From Gammaproteobacteria bacterium UBA7803 (lineage in GTDB: Bacteria; Pseudomonadota; Gammaproteobacteria; Pseudomonadales; Azotimanducaceae), in NCBI GenBank assembly GCA_002480525.1, contig DLCH01000074.1, positions 1-18,717 on the forward strand: a DNA stretch of 18,717 bases. Direction: 5' to 3'. Numbering within the stretch: position 1 is the stretch's first letter; each line of letters starts with the position of its first letter. Made by a program: the position numbers and the translations under genes. Below, piece after piece: positions 1 through 7,257 of this stretch. The notes below the pieces were generated by a model, which was not told the DNA's origin, made no database searches, and worked only from the letters and a program-made list of their open reading frames with translations.

Positions 1-77
1 AACCTTCGAAGAACCTTTTTTTTGGGGTCGGCCGGCGCCCCCACGCCTCGCGCGCGGCTTTTCACTGGCGTTGTTTT

Positions 78-108
78 GCCCCCGTAGGAGCGCCCTCCCG
101 GGCGCGAT
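78..108 (+). repeat. REP-like hairpin, forward copy (locus 1)
   Basis: A run of C is followed by the head GTAGGA (84-89). Then comes a 6-bp stem GCGCCC (90-95) / GGGCGC (100-105) closed by a TCCC loop (96-99), and GAT follows. A GTAG-type tetranucleotide in front of a short hairpin is the hallmark of REP elements mobilised by RAYT transposases in Pseudomonas and Xanthomonadales. Related copies lie at 127-157 and in the 11371-11523 cluster. No RAYT gene is present here. Confidence 0.8.
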
Positions 109-126
109 GCCTTGCGGATACGGCCG

Positions 127-157
127 ATCGCGCCCGGGAGGGCGCTCCCACGGGGGG
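127..157 (-). repeat. REP-like hairpin, inverted copy (locus 1)
   Basis: This is the near-perfect reverse complement of 78-108. Read on the minus strand it has the same GCGCCC-TCCC-GGGCGC hairpin, but its head is GTGG where the forward copy has GTAG. The 18 bases between the copies (109-126) let the pair fold as one long cruciform or RNA hairpin, the usual REP/inverted-REP doublet. It lies about 90 bases upstream of the membrane-protein gene at 245. Confidence 0.8.
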
Positions 158-202
158 GCAGGGCAAGGCGCGCCGCCCTATCCATCCCCACCGACAATTC
201 GC

Positions 203-208
203 TATAGT
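203..208 (+). promoter_or_regulatory. Possible -10 box of the Urate_ox_N-like gene
   Basis: TATAGT stands out in otherwise GC-rich sequence, 36 bases before the ATG at 245. A transcript starting near 215 would carry the purine-rich stretch around 226-239 as ribosome binding site. No convincing -35 hexamer lies 16-18 bases upstream, so the call rests on the -10 alone. Confidence 0.35.
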
Positions 209-244
209 CGCCGCGGGTTTAACAAGAAAGTGGGGGGAACCACG

Positions 245-898
245 ATGGACGCTAGCGTCATCGACTACCTGGCCCGTTGGGGGCATTTCCTGGCCGGCAT
301 CACCTGGATCGGCCTGCTGTACTACTTCAACTTCGTACAGACGGAGTATTTCAAGGAAGCGGACCCGTCGGCGCGCACCGACGCCTTCACCAAGCTCGTG
401 CCGCGGGCGCTGTGGTGGTTCCGCTGGGGCGCCATGTTCACCTTCCTCACCGGGGTGATCCTGCTGGGCTTCCGCCACATGGGGCTGTCCGTCGACATCA
501 CCGTCGGCGCCGTGCTCGGCACGCTGATGTTCCTGAACGTGTGGCTGATCATCTGGCCGAACCAGAAGATCGTCATCGCGTCCAACGAGCAGGTGAAGGC
601 CGGCGGCGAAGCGCTGCCGGAGGCTGCCGGGGCTGCGCCCAAGGCGGCGCTGGCGTCGCGCACCAACACCCTGTTCTCGCTGCCGATGCTGTTCTTCATG
701 GGCTCGAGCGCCCACATGCCCCACGGCATCGTCGGCGGCCAGACCACGACCGCGCTGATCGTCGCGCTGGTGATCATCATCGCGCTGGAGCTGAACGCCA
801 TCTTCGGCAAGCCCGGCCCGATGGCCTCGGTCAGCGGCGTCATCCACTGCGGGCTCGGCCTGACCGCCGCGCTGTGGGCGGTGCTGGCGTTCCTGTGA
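245..898 (+). CDS. Urate_ox_N (PuuD-like) integral membrane protein
   Basis: This 217-residue protein has about six hydrophobic segments (roughly 13-31, 60-77, 85-105, 141-155, 168-187, 197-216). The N-terminal pattern RWGHFLAGITWIG and the later NVWLIIWPNQKIV resemble the membrane domain of PuuD, the urate hydroxylase with a fused cytochrome c domain. Conserved-looking histidines that could bind haem or metal are H14, H78, H157, H160 and H201. Full PuuD proteins are about twice this length; here the cytochrome c part and its CxxCH motif are absent, and no purine-catabolism gene is nearby. Urate oxidation is therefore not implied, and a redox or haem-linked membrane role is only inference. 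The ATG at 245 was chosen because it follows a G-rich Shine-Dalgarno-like stretch (232-237). The upstream in-frame extension runs through the REP elements and is not protein-like. The gene ends before an intrinsic terminator and appears monocistronic. Confidence 0.75.
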   Translation: MDASVIDYLARWGHFLAGITWIGLLYYFNFVQTEYFKEADPSARTDAFTKLVPRALWWFRWGAMFTFLTGVILLGFRHMGLSVDITVGAVLGTLMFLNVWLIIWPNQKIVIASNEQVKAGGEALPEAAGAAPKAALASRTNTLFSLPMLFFMGSSAHMPHGIVGGQTTTALIVALVIIIALELNAIFGKPGPMASVSGVIHCGLGLTAALWAVLAFL

Positions 899-913
899 CG
901 CCGGCGGCGGGGC

Positions 914-936
914 GGCCGGCGGGCGGCCCGCCGGCC
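914..936. repeat. Perfect GC-rich inverted repeat after the membrane-protein gene
   Basis: GGCCGGCGGGC (914-924) and GCCCGCCGGCC (926-936) are perfect reverse complements around one central base. No T-run follows, so it is not an intrinsic terminator by itself. It may protect the 3' end or cause pausing ahead of the true terminator 24 bases downstream. Confidence 0.5.
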
Positions 937-959
937 CGGTCCCGCTGACGTTGGACACG

Positions 960-989
960 AAGAGCCTGCCTCATGCAGGCTCTTTTTTT
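960..989 (+). terminator. Rho-independent terminator
   Basis: A perfect 10-bp stem, AAGAGCCTGC (960-969) and GCAGGCTCTT (975-984), encloses a CTCAT loop and runs into a T-run (983-989). It lies 62 bases after the stop of the membrane-protein gene and immediately before a TATAAT box for the next gene, so it separates two transcription units. Confidence 0.93.
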
Positions 990-994
990 GGGTT

Positions 995-1000
995 TATAAT
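995..1000 (+). promoter_or_regulatory. Consensus -10 box before the coiled-coil gene
   Basis: A consensus TATAAT follows the terminator T-run directly, 22 bases before the ATG at 1022. The predicted transcript starts near 1007 and keeps the GGGAG Shine-Dalgarno (1012-1016). The -35 position falls within the terminator hairpin (around 972-977) and matches poorly, so the promoter may be weak or need an activator. Confidence 0.5.
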
Positions 1001-1021
1001 CCGCGGTTTTTGGGAGTCCCT

Positions 1022-1774
1022 ATGGCCGACCGACCCGCAAGAGGCTCGATTTCCACCAGTCCCGACGACGTCGCCGGGCGCCGTCGCGCCGGCGGGGCGC
1101 CGCGCCGCCGGTCCGGCGGTGAATCGGGCGGCGGCTCGCGGCTGTTCGGCAACGTCGTGCTGGCGGTGCTCATCGCCGGGCTCGCGGTGGCCGGCTGGTT
1201 CATCGCCGAGCAGCACCAGCAGCTCAGCGCCGAGTCCGAGGCGCTCGCCGAGGCCCAGTCCCGCCTTCAGGTGCTGGAGGACCGGCTGCGGGTGACCGAC
1301 GAGGCGCTGTCGGAGACCGGCCAGGAAACCAACGAGCAGATCAACTTCTGGGAATCCGAGATCCGCAAGCTGTGGGCGGTGTCCAACGAGCGCAACAAGA
1401 AGTGGATCGAGGACAACCAGAAGGCCATCGCCGCGCTGGAGAAGTCCCTGTCCGGCGTGCAGTCCACCGCCCGGGAGATCCAGAGCACCCTGGGCCGCCA
1501 CGAGAGTGCCTTCGCGCGCCAGCAGGAGGTGGTCGACCAGCTCACCAGCCTGCAGATGCAGCTTCAGCAGATCTCGCGCAGCCAGCGCGATCTGGTGGAC
1601 CGGGTCAACGCCGCCCAGCAGTCGGTGGCCCAGCTCGAGTCCGGGCTCGCCAACCGGGTGAAGGAGAACGAGCAGGCGGTGGCGGCCATCGATGCCTACC
1701 GGCTGCAGCTCAACTCCCGCCTCGCCGACATCGAGCGCCGGCTGAACAGCCTGGCGGGCCCCGCCTCCCTCTGA
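1022..1774 (+). CDS. Single-pass membrane protein with long coiled coil
   Basis: This is a 250-residue protein. It has a basic, disordered, Gly/Arg-rich N-terminus (1-40), one transmembrane helix (about 41-61) and then an almost continuous heptad-rich coiled coil to the C-terminus (about 65-245), rich in Gln, Glu and Leu. The middle segment, with INFWESEIRKLWAV at about 107-120 and SNERNKKWIED after it, is the most distinctive part and recalls uncharacterised Pseudomonas-type proteins. A basic N-terminus before the single helix predicts the N-terminus in the cytoplasm and the coiled coil in the periplasm. The ATG at 1022 has GGGAG five bases upstream; the in-frame TTG at 1010 has none. No enzymatic motif is visible. 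It could be a scaffold or envelope-organising protein, but its function is unknown. It is probably transcribed alone from the -10 at 995. Confidence 0.85.
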   Translation: MADRPARGSISTSPDDVAGRRRAGGAPRRRSGGESGGGSRLFGNVVLAVLIAGLAVAGWFIAEQHQQLSAESEALAEAQSRLQVLEDRLRVTDEALSETGQETNEQINFWESEIRKLWAVSNERNKKWIEDNQKAIAALEKSLSGVQSTAREIQSTLGRHESAFARQQEVVDQLTSLQMQLQQISRSQRDLVDRVNAAQQSVAQLESGLANRVKENEQAVAAIDAYRLQLNSRLADIERRLNSLAGPASL

Positions 1775-1854
1775 CCCACGGGCCGGCCCGCCGGCCCTGC
1801 CGGGCGTCGTGATCCGATGCCCGCCCCCTGCCGGGCGAAACACGCACCAGAGTT

Positions 1855-3861
1855 GTGACGCAGGTCCGGTCAACTCCGCCGGGGACTGCCCATACTCTTG
1901 ACGTGTTTCCCGAAAACTGGGCTCAGTCCGTGGCCGACCCGTCCGTGCAAGACCAGTCCCTGGTCGAGGTGAACTCGACGCCGGCCTTCGCCTGCCCGGC
2001 GGACGGCGGCACCGTCGCCGAAGCGTTGAGCCTGCTGGCGGGCGCGTCCGGCTGGCGCTGCACGCCGCTGGCCCAGGCCGGCGCGGTGGACGCGACCGCC
2101 GCGCTGGTGCTGGCACCCGCCGGCTCGGACGTCACCGCGCTGCGCCAGGCGTATCCCTACGGGCTCATCGTCGCGGAATCCGCACACGACGGCGTCGACC
2201 TGGTGGTTCCCGCCGGGGCGGACGTCGCGTCCCTGGAGCGCCTGCTGGAGCACTCGGCCAGCCACTGGCGGCGCCAGCAGCGGATCATGGGGCTGCACCG
2301 GGAGCTCGGCGCGCGGCGCGACCGCATGCGCCAGCTCTCCGAGATCGCCCTGTCCCTGTCGACGCGCATGGAGTTTCCGGAGCTGCTGGAGACGATTCTC
2401 CGTGAGGCGCGGCGCCTCGCGGGGTGCGAAGCGGGCTCCCTCTATCTGATCGACGACGAACGTCCCGAGGGCGAGCCCGCGGAGCTGGTGTTCAAGCTGG
2501 CCCAGAACGACGCCGTGGACGTGCCGTTCGTCGAGGGCCGGCTGCCGCTGACGCCGGCGTCCCTGGCCGGCTACGTGGCGCTGTCCGGCGAGACCCTCGA
2601 CATTCCCGACGTCTACGAGATCGCTGCGGAGGCGCCGTACTCCTTCAACCGCAGCTTCGACGAGGACATGGGCTATCGCACCCGCTCGATGCTGGTGATT
2701 CCCATGCGCGACCACCGGGACCGGATCGTCGGCGTGCTGCAGTTCATCAACCGGCTCGATCCCACCGAGAACGCGCCGGTGCCCTTCGGCGACGAGATCG
2801 GCGAGCTGCTCCGGGCGGTGGCGAGCCAGGCCGCCGTGTCGATCCAGAAGAACACCCTGATCCGCGACGTCCACCGGCTGTTCGAAGGTTTCGTGCAGGC
2901 TTCGGTCAAGACCATCGAACAGCGGGATCCGTCGACCAGCGGCCACTCGTTCCGGGTGGCCGAGACCACCGTGGCGCTGCTCGAAGCCCTGCCGCGCTCG
3001 AACCTGTCGCGCTTCCACGATCTGACGCTGTCTCCCGAGCATCTACGGGAAGTGCGCTACGCGGCGCTGCTGCACGACTTCGGCAAGATCGGGGTCCGCG
3101 AGAACATCCTGCTCAAGGCCAACAAGCTCACCGACGACCGGCTGGAGATCATCCATTACCGGGTGGAGCTGCAGAAGGAGCGCCTGCGGCGGCGGGCCGT
3201 CGAGCGGCAGCTCGAGCTGCTCCACCACCCCCGCGAGGACTACGACGTGGTCCGCCGGCGGCTGCAGCGCGACCTCGACACCGAGCTCGCCATGCTCGAT
3301 CAGTACTTCGATTTCATCTCGCTGGCCAACCGGCCGACGCCCCTGGACGAGGGCGATTTCGCCCACCTGCGGGAACTGCGCGACTACGCGTTCCTGGAGC
3401 TCGACGGCACCCGTGACGGGCTGATCACCGATACCGACCTGGCGGCCCTGTCCGTGCGCCGCGGCAGCCTGACGCCGGACGAACGCCGTGAGATCGAATC
3501 CCACGTGACCCATACCCGGGACTTTCTCGCCGTGCTGCCCTGGCCGCCCGAGCTGGCCCGGGTGCCGGAGATCGCCGGCGCCCACCACGAGAAGCTGGAC
3601 GGCAGCGGCTACCCGGACGGCCTGGTCGGCGAGCAGATCCCGCTGGCCAGCCGGGTGATGACGGTGTGCGACATCTTCGACGCCCTCACCGCCATGGACC
3701 GGCCCTACAAGTCGTCCATGAGCGTCGACACGGCCCTCGACGTGCTGGCCGACGAAGCCCGCCGCGGGCTGGTGGACGGCGACATCCTCCAGGTGTTCAT
3801 CGACAGCGGTACCTGCCACATCACCCAGGCGGGCGGCGCCCGGCTGCGCCAGGCCGGCTGA
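1855..3861 (+). CDS. GAF domain / HD-GYP phosphodiesterase with internal insertion
   Basis: This is a 668-residue cytoplasmic protein with no membrane segment. The order is: an N-terminal part of about 125 residues that may be a degenerate receiver-like fold; a short helical link (130-170); a GAF domain (about 170-330); and an HD-GYP domain (about 340-655). HD-GYP enzymes hydrolyse cyclic di-GMP. Visible metal and catalytic residues are H407-D408 in LLHDFGKIGV, H577-H578 in AHHEKLDGSGYP (GYP at 585-587) and the following DIFDALTAMDRPYK helix. The domain is interrupted: about 110 charged, helical residues (about 425-537) lie between HDFGKIG and the canonical LTxxExxxIxxH segment, which appears at about 539-550 with H550 as the probable ligand. 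The GTG at 1855 opens the frame but has no good ribosome binding site. In-frame GTGs at 1903 and 1930 are alternatives, so the start is uncertain. It converges with exeB, ending 24 bases away. Confidence 0.9.
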   Translation: MTQVRSTPPGTAHTLDVFPENWAQSVADPSVQDQSLVEVNSTPAFACPADGGTVAEALSLLAGASGWRCTPLAQAGAVDATAALVLAPAGSDVTALRQAYPYGLIVAESAHDGVDLVVPAGADVASLERLLEHSASHWRRQQRIMGLHRELGARRDRMRQLSEIALSLSTRMEFPELLETILREARRLAGCEAGSLYLIDDERPEGEPAELVFKLAQNDAVDVPFVEGRLPLTPASLAGYVALSGETLDIPDVYEIAAEAPYSFNRSFDEDMGYRTRSMLVIPMRDHRDRIVGVLQFINRLDPTENAPVPFGDEIGELLRAVASQAAVSIQKNTLIRDVHRLFEGFVQASVKTIEQRDPSTSGHSFRVAETTVALLEALPRSNLSRFHDLTLSPEHLREVRYAALLHDFGKIGVRENILLKANKLTDDRLEIIHYRVELQKERLRRRAVERQLELLHHPREDYDVVRRRLQRDLDTELAMLDQYFDFISLANRPTPLDEGDFAHLRELRDYAFLELDGTRDGLITDTDLAALSVRRGSLTPDERREIESHVTHTRDFLAVLPWPPELARVPEIAGAHHEKLDGSGYPDGLVGEQIPLASRVMTVCDIFDALTAMDRPYKSSMSVDTALDVLADEARRGLVDGDILQVFIDSGTCHITQAGGARLRQAG

Positions 3862-3885
3862 CCGGCGGCGCCGGCCCGGACGGCG

Positions 3886-4509
3886 TCACCAGTCGGTGAC
3901 GATCGGCACCTCGACCCGGTAGTTCTCGAAGGCCAGCGTGACGCCGGCCTCGGTGATCGCCAGTATCTTCAGTCCCCGGATCCGGTCACCCTCCGACAGA
4001 CGCTGGCCGTTGGCCACGATGGCGCGCAGGTCCCGGTCCTCGGAGTAGATGTGGGTCGAGAAGGCGATTCCCGGAAACCGCGCCCTGGTGCCCGCCGGTA
4101 GATCGGCCAGGGCGATGGTCACCGGTGCGGGCCGCGGCGGTGGCGCGGTCGCGGGTTCGGGGGTGGCCTCGGCGGTCGGCTCGGAGGCCGGCGTCGGCGC
4201 CGCGGCCGTGGTCGAGGTCGATGCCGGGGTCGATTCAGGTACGGCCGTTCTCCTCGCGTCCTGCGGCAGGCCCGCCGGCGACGCCGGGACGCCCGCATCC
4301 GGCCCGGGGCTCTCCGTGCCGTCCGGCGCCGGCTTCCACGGCGCGAACAGCCACCCCAGGAACGCCACGTTCACGGCCATGGCCAGCGCGAACAGGCCCG
4401 CCCACAGCCGGTGCCGGCGACGGTCCGCGTGCTGCCGGGCCAGGGATACCGCCGCCTCGGGATCCCGGGCGGCTTCCTGTTTCTTCAGGGCTTCCAGTAC
4501 GAAGGACAC
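3886..4509 (-). CDS. exeB: Type II secretion assembly protein GspB/ExeB
   Basis: This 207-residue protein opens with MSFVLEALKKQE, the signature N-terminus of GspB/ExeB/PulB proteins. One transmembrane helix follows at about 35-56, then a Pro/Ala/Thr-rich periplasmic linker (60-130) and a C-terminal T2SSB domain (about 135-207; IVANGQRLSEGDRIRGLKIL and ENYRVEVPI). With ExeA it helps place the secretin GspD through the peptidoglycan in the outer membrane. The start is GTG at 4509, four bases after the exeA stop, so the two are almost certainly translated from one message. The gsp structural genes are not in this window. The linker is compositionally similar to the one in the upstream ExeA, which suggests that both must cross the periplasm. 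Confidence 0.93.
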   Translation of the reverse strand: MSFVLEALKKQEAARDPEAAVSLARQHADRRRHRLWAGLFALAMAVNVAFLGWLFAPWKPAPDGTESPGPDAGVPASPAGLPQDARRTAVPESTPASTSTTAAAPTPASEPTAEATPEPATAPPPRPAPVTIALADLPAGTRARFPGIAFSTHIYSEDRDLRAIVANGQRLSEGDRIRGLKILAITEAGVTLAFENYRVEVPIVTDW

Positions 4510-4513
4510 GGCG

Positions 4514-6322
4514 TCACTCCAGCGTCGGCAGCTCGAAGTCGAGCCGCTGACCCAGGCGGATCCAGGTGGCCGGGCCGACGATGCCGTCCGCCAGCAGCTG
4601 CTCCTGGCGCTGGAACGTCACCACGGCCTCCTGCAGGGCCGCGTCGAAGTCCGTCGCGTCGGCGGCGCCGGTCAGCCCGGCGGCGTCGACGCCGGGCAGG
4701 TCGTCGCTCAGCTTGCCGAGCTGCTCGCGCAGCCAGCGCACGCTGGGGTGCCGGTCGCCCCGCTTCAGCGTGCCGGTGTAGTCCGGCGGCATGCGCCACA
4801 GCACCACGTAGCTGCCGAACCAGGCGTCCCGCAGGTCTGCCGGCGTGACGCGATGGGTGCGCCCGCCGAGGGTCAGGGTGAAAGTGTCGCCCGTGGCGCC
4901 GGTCACCGCGCCGTAGTAGGGGGTCGAGCTGCGATCCCAGAGCTCCAGAATCACCGGCAGATCGAGCCGGCGGATGTCGCTCCAGCTGCCCGTCCGGGAC
5001 AGGCACTGCAGGCCCACCGAGGGCGCGAAGTTGCAGGGGATGGTCTGGTTGGTCCAGGCGCTCAGGTCCGCGCCCCAGCGCTCGAGCACGGCCTCGTAGG
5101 CCAGGCGCTGGGTCTCGAAGGCCGGCATGTCCGGGCGGGTCACGGGCGCCGGGGTGGGGGTGTCCGGGGGCGGCGCGGCCGCCGCCGGAGCGGGTTCCGA
5201 CAGCTTCGGCCCGGCGCCGGCGTCGGTCACCACATCTCCTGACTCCGCGCCGGGATCTTCGGGCGCGCCCGTCTCGGGTTCTGGGGTCGTCGTTCCGGTG
5301 GCCGGTTCCGCCGGCATGGGCCGGGCAGGCGCCGCGTCCGTGACGGCGGAGGGCGCCGTCGCGTCTGCCGGGGCCGGCTGCTCGGCGGCGGGCGGCGTCG
5401 ATGGCCCGGCATCCGGCGCCGATCCGCTCTGGGGCAGCAGGAAGTAGGCGAAGGCGGCGCCGGTGGCCAGCGCGGCGCCGGCGCCGGCGGCGATCCAGCG
5501 GCCGTAGCGCGGCCGGCGCCCGAGGACCTCTCTCGCCGCCTGGTCGACCAGACGGGCCGTCACCCGGTGGCGGCCTTCGGCGTAGGCGCCGAGCAGGGCC
5601 CGGTCGGCCACCAGGTTGATGATCCGAGGAATGCCCCGGGAGATGCGGTACAGCCGGCGCAGCGCCCCGCGGGAGAACAGGTGCGCGCCCCCGCCGGCCC
5701 GGGCCAGACGGTGCACGACGTAGGCGTAAGTGTCCTCCCTGGAGAGGCCGCCCAGGTGGTAGCGGGCGGTGACGCGCTGGGCGAGCTGCCGCAGCTCGTT
5801 GCGTGCCAGCAGGTCGCCGAGCTCGGGCTGCCCGATGAGGATGATGCGCAGCAGCTTGCGCTTGTCGGTCTCCAGGTTGGTGAGCAGCCGGATCTGCTCC
5901 AGCACGGCGGGGGACAGGTTCTGGGCCTCGTCGATGATCACCACGGTGCCGCGGCCCTGCTGATGCGTGGCCAGCAGGTGCCGGTTGAGCGCGTCGATGT
6001 ACTGCTTCACCGACAGGCTGGCGCCGCGGGGGTAGCTCACGCCCAGCTCGTCGCACAGGGTTTCCAGCAGCTCCCGCACCGTCAGCCGGGGATTCAGCAC
6101 GAAGGCCACGTCGAGGTCTTCGGGGGTCTGCTTGATCAGGTTGCGCAGCAGGGTGGTCTTGCCGGTGCCGACCTCGCCGGTGATGAGCACGAAGCCGCCA
6201 TGGGAGAAGCCGTAGGTCAGGTGCGCGAGGGCTTCCCGGTGGCCGTCGCTGAGATACAGGAACGCGGGGTCCGGAGCGATCGAGAACGGTGTCTGGTCGA
6301 GCTGGAAGTGCGCTTCGTACAT
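4514..6322 (-). CDS. exeA: Type II secretion ATPase GspA/ExeA with peptidoglycan-binding domain
   Basis: This is a 602-residue protein. A cytoplasmic AAA+ ATPase (about 1-270) carries Walker A GEVGTGKT (49-56) and Walker B VVIIDEAQ (127-134). A transmembrane helix lies at about 276-296, followed by a long Pro/Ala/Thr-rich linker (297-400), a C39-peptidase-like fold as known for GspA proteins (about 401-512; QTIPCNFAP contains C430) and a C-terminal peptidoglycan-binding domain (about 517-590; AVVTFQRQEQLLADGIVGP). It uses ATP and binds the cell wall to help assemble the GspD secretin with ExeB. A longer frame is open upstream, but the ATG at 6322 gives the classic ExeA start MYEAHFQLDQTPFSIAPDP and overlaps the acyltransferase stop as TGATG. 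The family length and domain order are typical, so it appears intact. Confidence 0.95.
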   Translation of the reverse strand: MYEAHFQLDQTPFSIAPDPAFLYLSDGHREALAHLTYGFSHGGFVLITGEVGTGKTTLLRNLIKQTPEDLDVAFVLNPRLTVRELLETLCDELGVSYPRGASLSVKQYIDALNRHLLATHQQGRGTVVIIDEAQNLSPAVLEQIRLLTNLETDKRKLLRIILIGQPELGDLLARNELRQLAQRVTARYHLGGLSREDTYAYVVHRLARAGGGAHLFSRGALRRLYRISRGIPRIINLVADRALLGAYAEGRHRVTARLVDQAAREVLGRRPRYGRWIAAGAGAALATGAAFAYFLLPQSGSAPDAGPSTPPAAEQPAPADATAPSAVTDAAPARPMPAEPATGTTTPEPETGAPEDPGAESGDVVTDAGAGPKLSEPAPAAAAPPPDTPTPAPVTRPDMPAFETQRLAYEAVLERWGADLSAWTNQTIPCNFAPSVGLQCLSRTGSWSDIRRLDLPVILELWDRSSTPYYGAVTGATGDTFTLTLGGRTHRVTPADLRDAWFGSYVVLWRMPPDYTGTLKRGDRHPSVRWLREQLGKLSDDLPGVDAAGLTGAADATDFDAALQEAVVTFQRQEQLLADGIVGPATWIRLGQRLDFELPTLE

Positions 6323-7212
6323 CAGTTCGCCAGGGCTTCGCCGTCGTACTCGGCCTCGAGCCGCCGGTCCTTGGCGCGCCACAGCTCGTCCACCCAGGGC
6401 CGCAGCGCCTCGCGCGCAGCCTCCGGCGTGTCGGCGGCGCGCACGGCATCCGGCAGGGAATGGCGCTCGACGATCACGTCGACGCGCGGGCATTCGCCCT
6501 GGAGGAGCGCCCAGAACGTCGGTACGCCGTCGGGGTAGATGAGGGTCACGTCCAGCACTGCGTCCATCCGGTCGGAGAGGGCCGTGATCACGTAGGAGGC
6601 GCCGCCGAGCTTGGGATTCAGCAGATGCCCGTAGCGGGGCGCCGCCTGGGCGGCGTGCTTGGCCGGCGTGAACCGCGTGCCCTCGAGGAATGCCAGAACC
6701 GAGGTCGGATGATCGCGGAATCCGCGGCAGGCGTCGAGGGTGGCCTCCCGGTCCAGCGCCGCGAGGCTCGGGTCCGTTTCGATCTGCTCGCGGGGCAGTC
6801 GGCGCACATAGGGGAATCCGAGGAACCACATGGCCACGCCGATCAGCGGCACCCAGATGAGCTGACGCTTGGTGAAGAACTTCAGGATCGGGATGTGGCC
6901 GCGCAGGGTGTTCTGGAGGATCAGGATGTCGGCCCAGCTCTGATGGTTGGCGACCACCAGATACCAGCCGTCCGCGCGCAGGCCGCCCTCCGGCAGGCGG
7001 ACGTTGACGGTGGTCACGCCGAGCACCCGGAACATCAGCCGGTTGCCCGCCACCCAGCACTGGACGATGCCGTGCATGGCTCGGGTGAGCGCGGCGCGGA
7101 GCGGCGCCGGGCACACCACCCGGAGCAGTCCCAGCACGTACAGCGGGATGCAGCCGAGGATCGTGTCGACGGCGATCCACAGCATCGCGGCGATGCCTCG
7201 CAGCAGCTTCAT
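6322..7212 (-). CDS. PlsC/YihG-type membrane acyltransferase
   Basis: This 296-residue protein has hydrophobic N-terminal helices (about 5-30, 50-66) and a further hydrophobic stretch near 115-133. The glycerolipid acyltransferase motifs are present: NHQSWAD (H90 and D95, the catalytic HX4D pair) and FLEGTRFT (175-182, acceptor binding). The arrangement and length best match the YihG-like branch of the PlsC superfamily rather than the shorter 1-acyl-glycerol-3-phosphate acyltransferase. It probably acylates a lysophospholipid at the inner face of the membrane; the exact substrate is unknown. It is the first gene of the minus-strand unit: its stop overlaps the exeA ATG (TGATG), so exeA translation is likely coupled to it. 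The ATG at 7212 lies only 35 bases from the divergent aminopeptidase start. Confidence 0.88.
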   Translation of the reverse strand: MKLLRGIAAMLWIAVDTILGCIPLYVLGLLRVVCPAPLRAALTRAMHGIVQCWVAGNRLMFRVLGVTTVNVRLPEGGLRADGWYLVVANHQSWADILILQNTLRGHIPILKFFTKRQLIWVPLIGVAMWFLGFPYVRRLPREQIETDPSLAALDREATLDACRGFRDHPTSVLAFLEGTRFTPAKHAAQAAPRYGHLLNPKLGGASYVITALSDRMDAVLDVTLIYPDGVPTFWALLQGECPRVDVIVERHSLPDAVRAADTPEAAREALRPWVDELWRAKDRRLEAEYDGEALAN

Positions 7213-7257
7213 TGTCCGATTTCCACGCCCGCGCCTATCATTCGGACATGCATTCTA
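7212..7257. promoter_or_regulatory. Compact divergent promoter region (acyltransferase / aminopeptidase)
   Basis: On the plus strand TTGTCC (7212-7217) and TATCAT (7236-7241) are 18 bases apart. The expected start of transcription coincides with the aminopeptidase ATG at 7248, so the message could be leaderless. On the minus strand TAGAAT (7257-7252) lies inside the first aminopeptidase codons and could serve the acyltransferase, with a leader of about 30 bases containing TGGAAATCGGA. Its -35 is not convincing. Both promoters would compete for the same few bases. Confidence 0.4.

Noticed and set aside
1..30. T-run after a CTTCGAAG palindrome at the window start, as a terminator
   Set aside because: The visible stem is only 4 bp and separated from the T-run; any proper stem would need sequence left of the window.
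1780..1797. GGGCCGGC/GCCGGCCC palindrome after the coiled-coil gene as a terminator
   Set aside because: The inverted repeat is perfect but has no T-run, and such G/C palindromes arise easily at this base composition.
1795..1837. Direct repeat CCCTGCCGGGCG (1795-1806 and 1826-1837) as an operator for the HD-GYP gene
   Set aside because: It is only 12 bases, all G/C apart from one T, and lacks any promoter nearby; chance is likely.
3862..3885. Possible bidirectional terminator between the HD-GYP gene and exeB
   Set aside because: The 24-base gap is G/C-only apart from one A and has no T-run on either strand.
4485..6449. Long open frame (654 codons) on the minus strand through exeA
   Set aside because: It is the shifted-frame shadow of exeA: Arg/Pro/Ala-rich with no domain, whereas the exeA frame has complete AAA+ and peptidoglycan-binding motifs.
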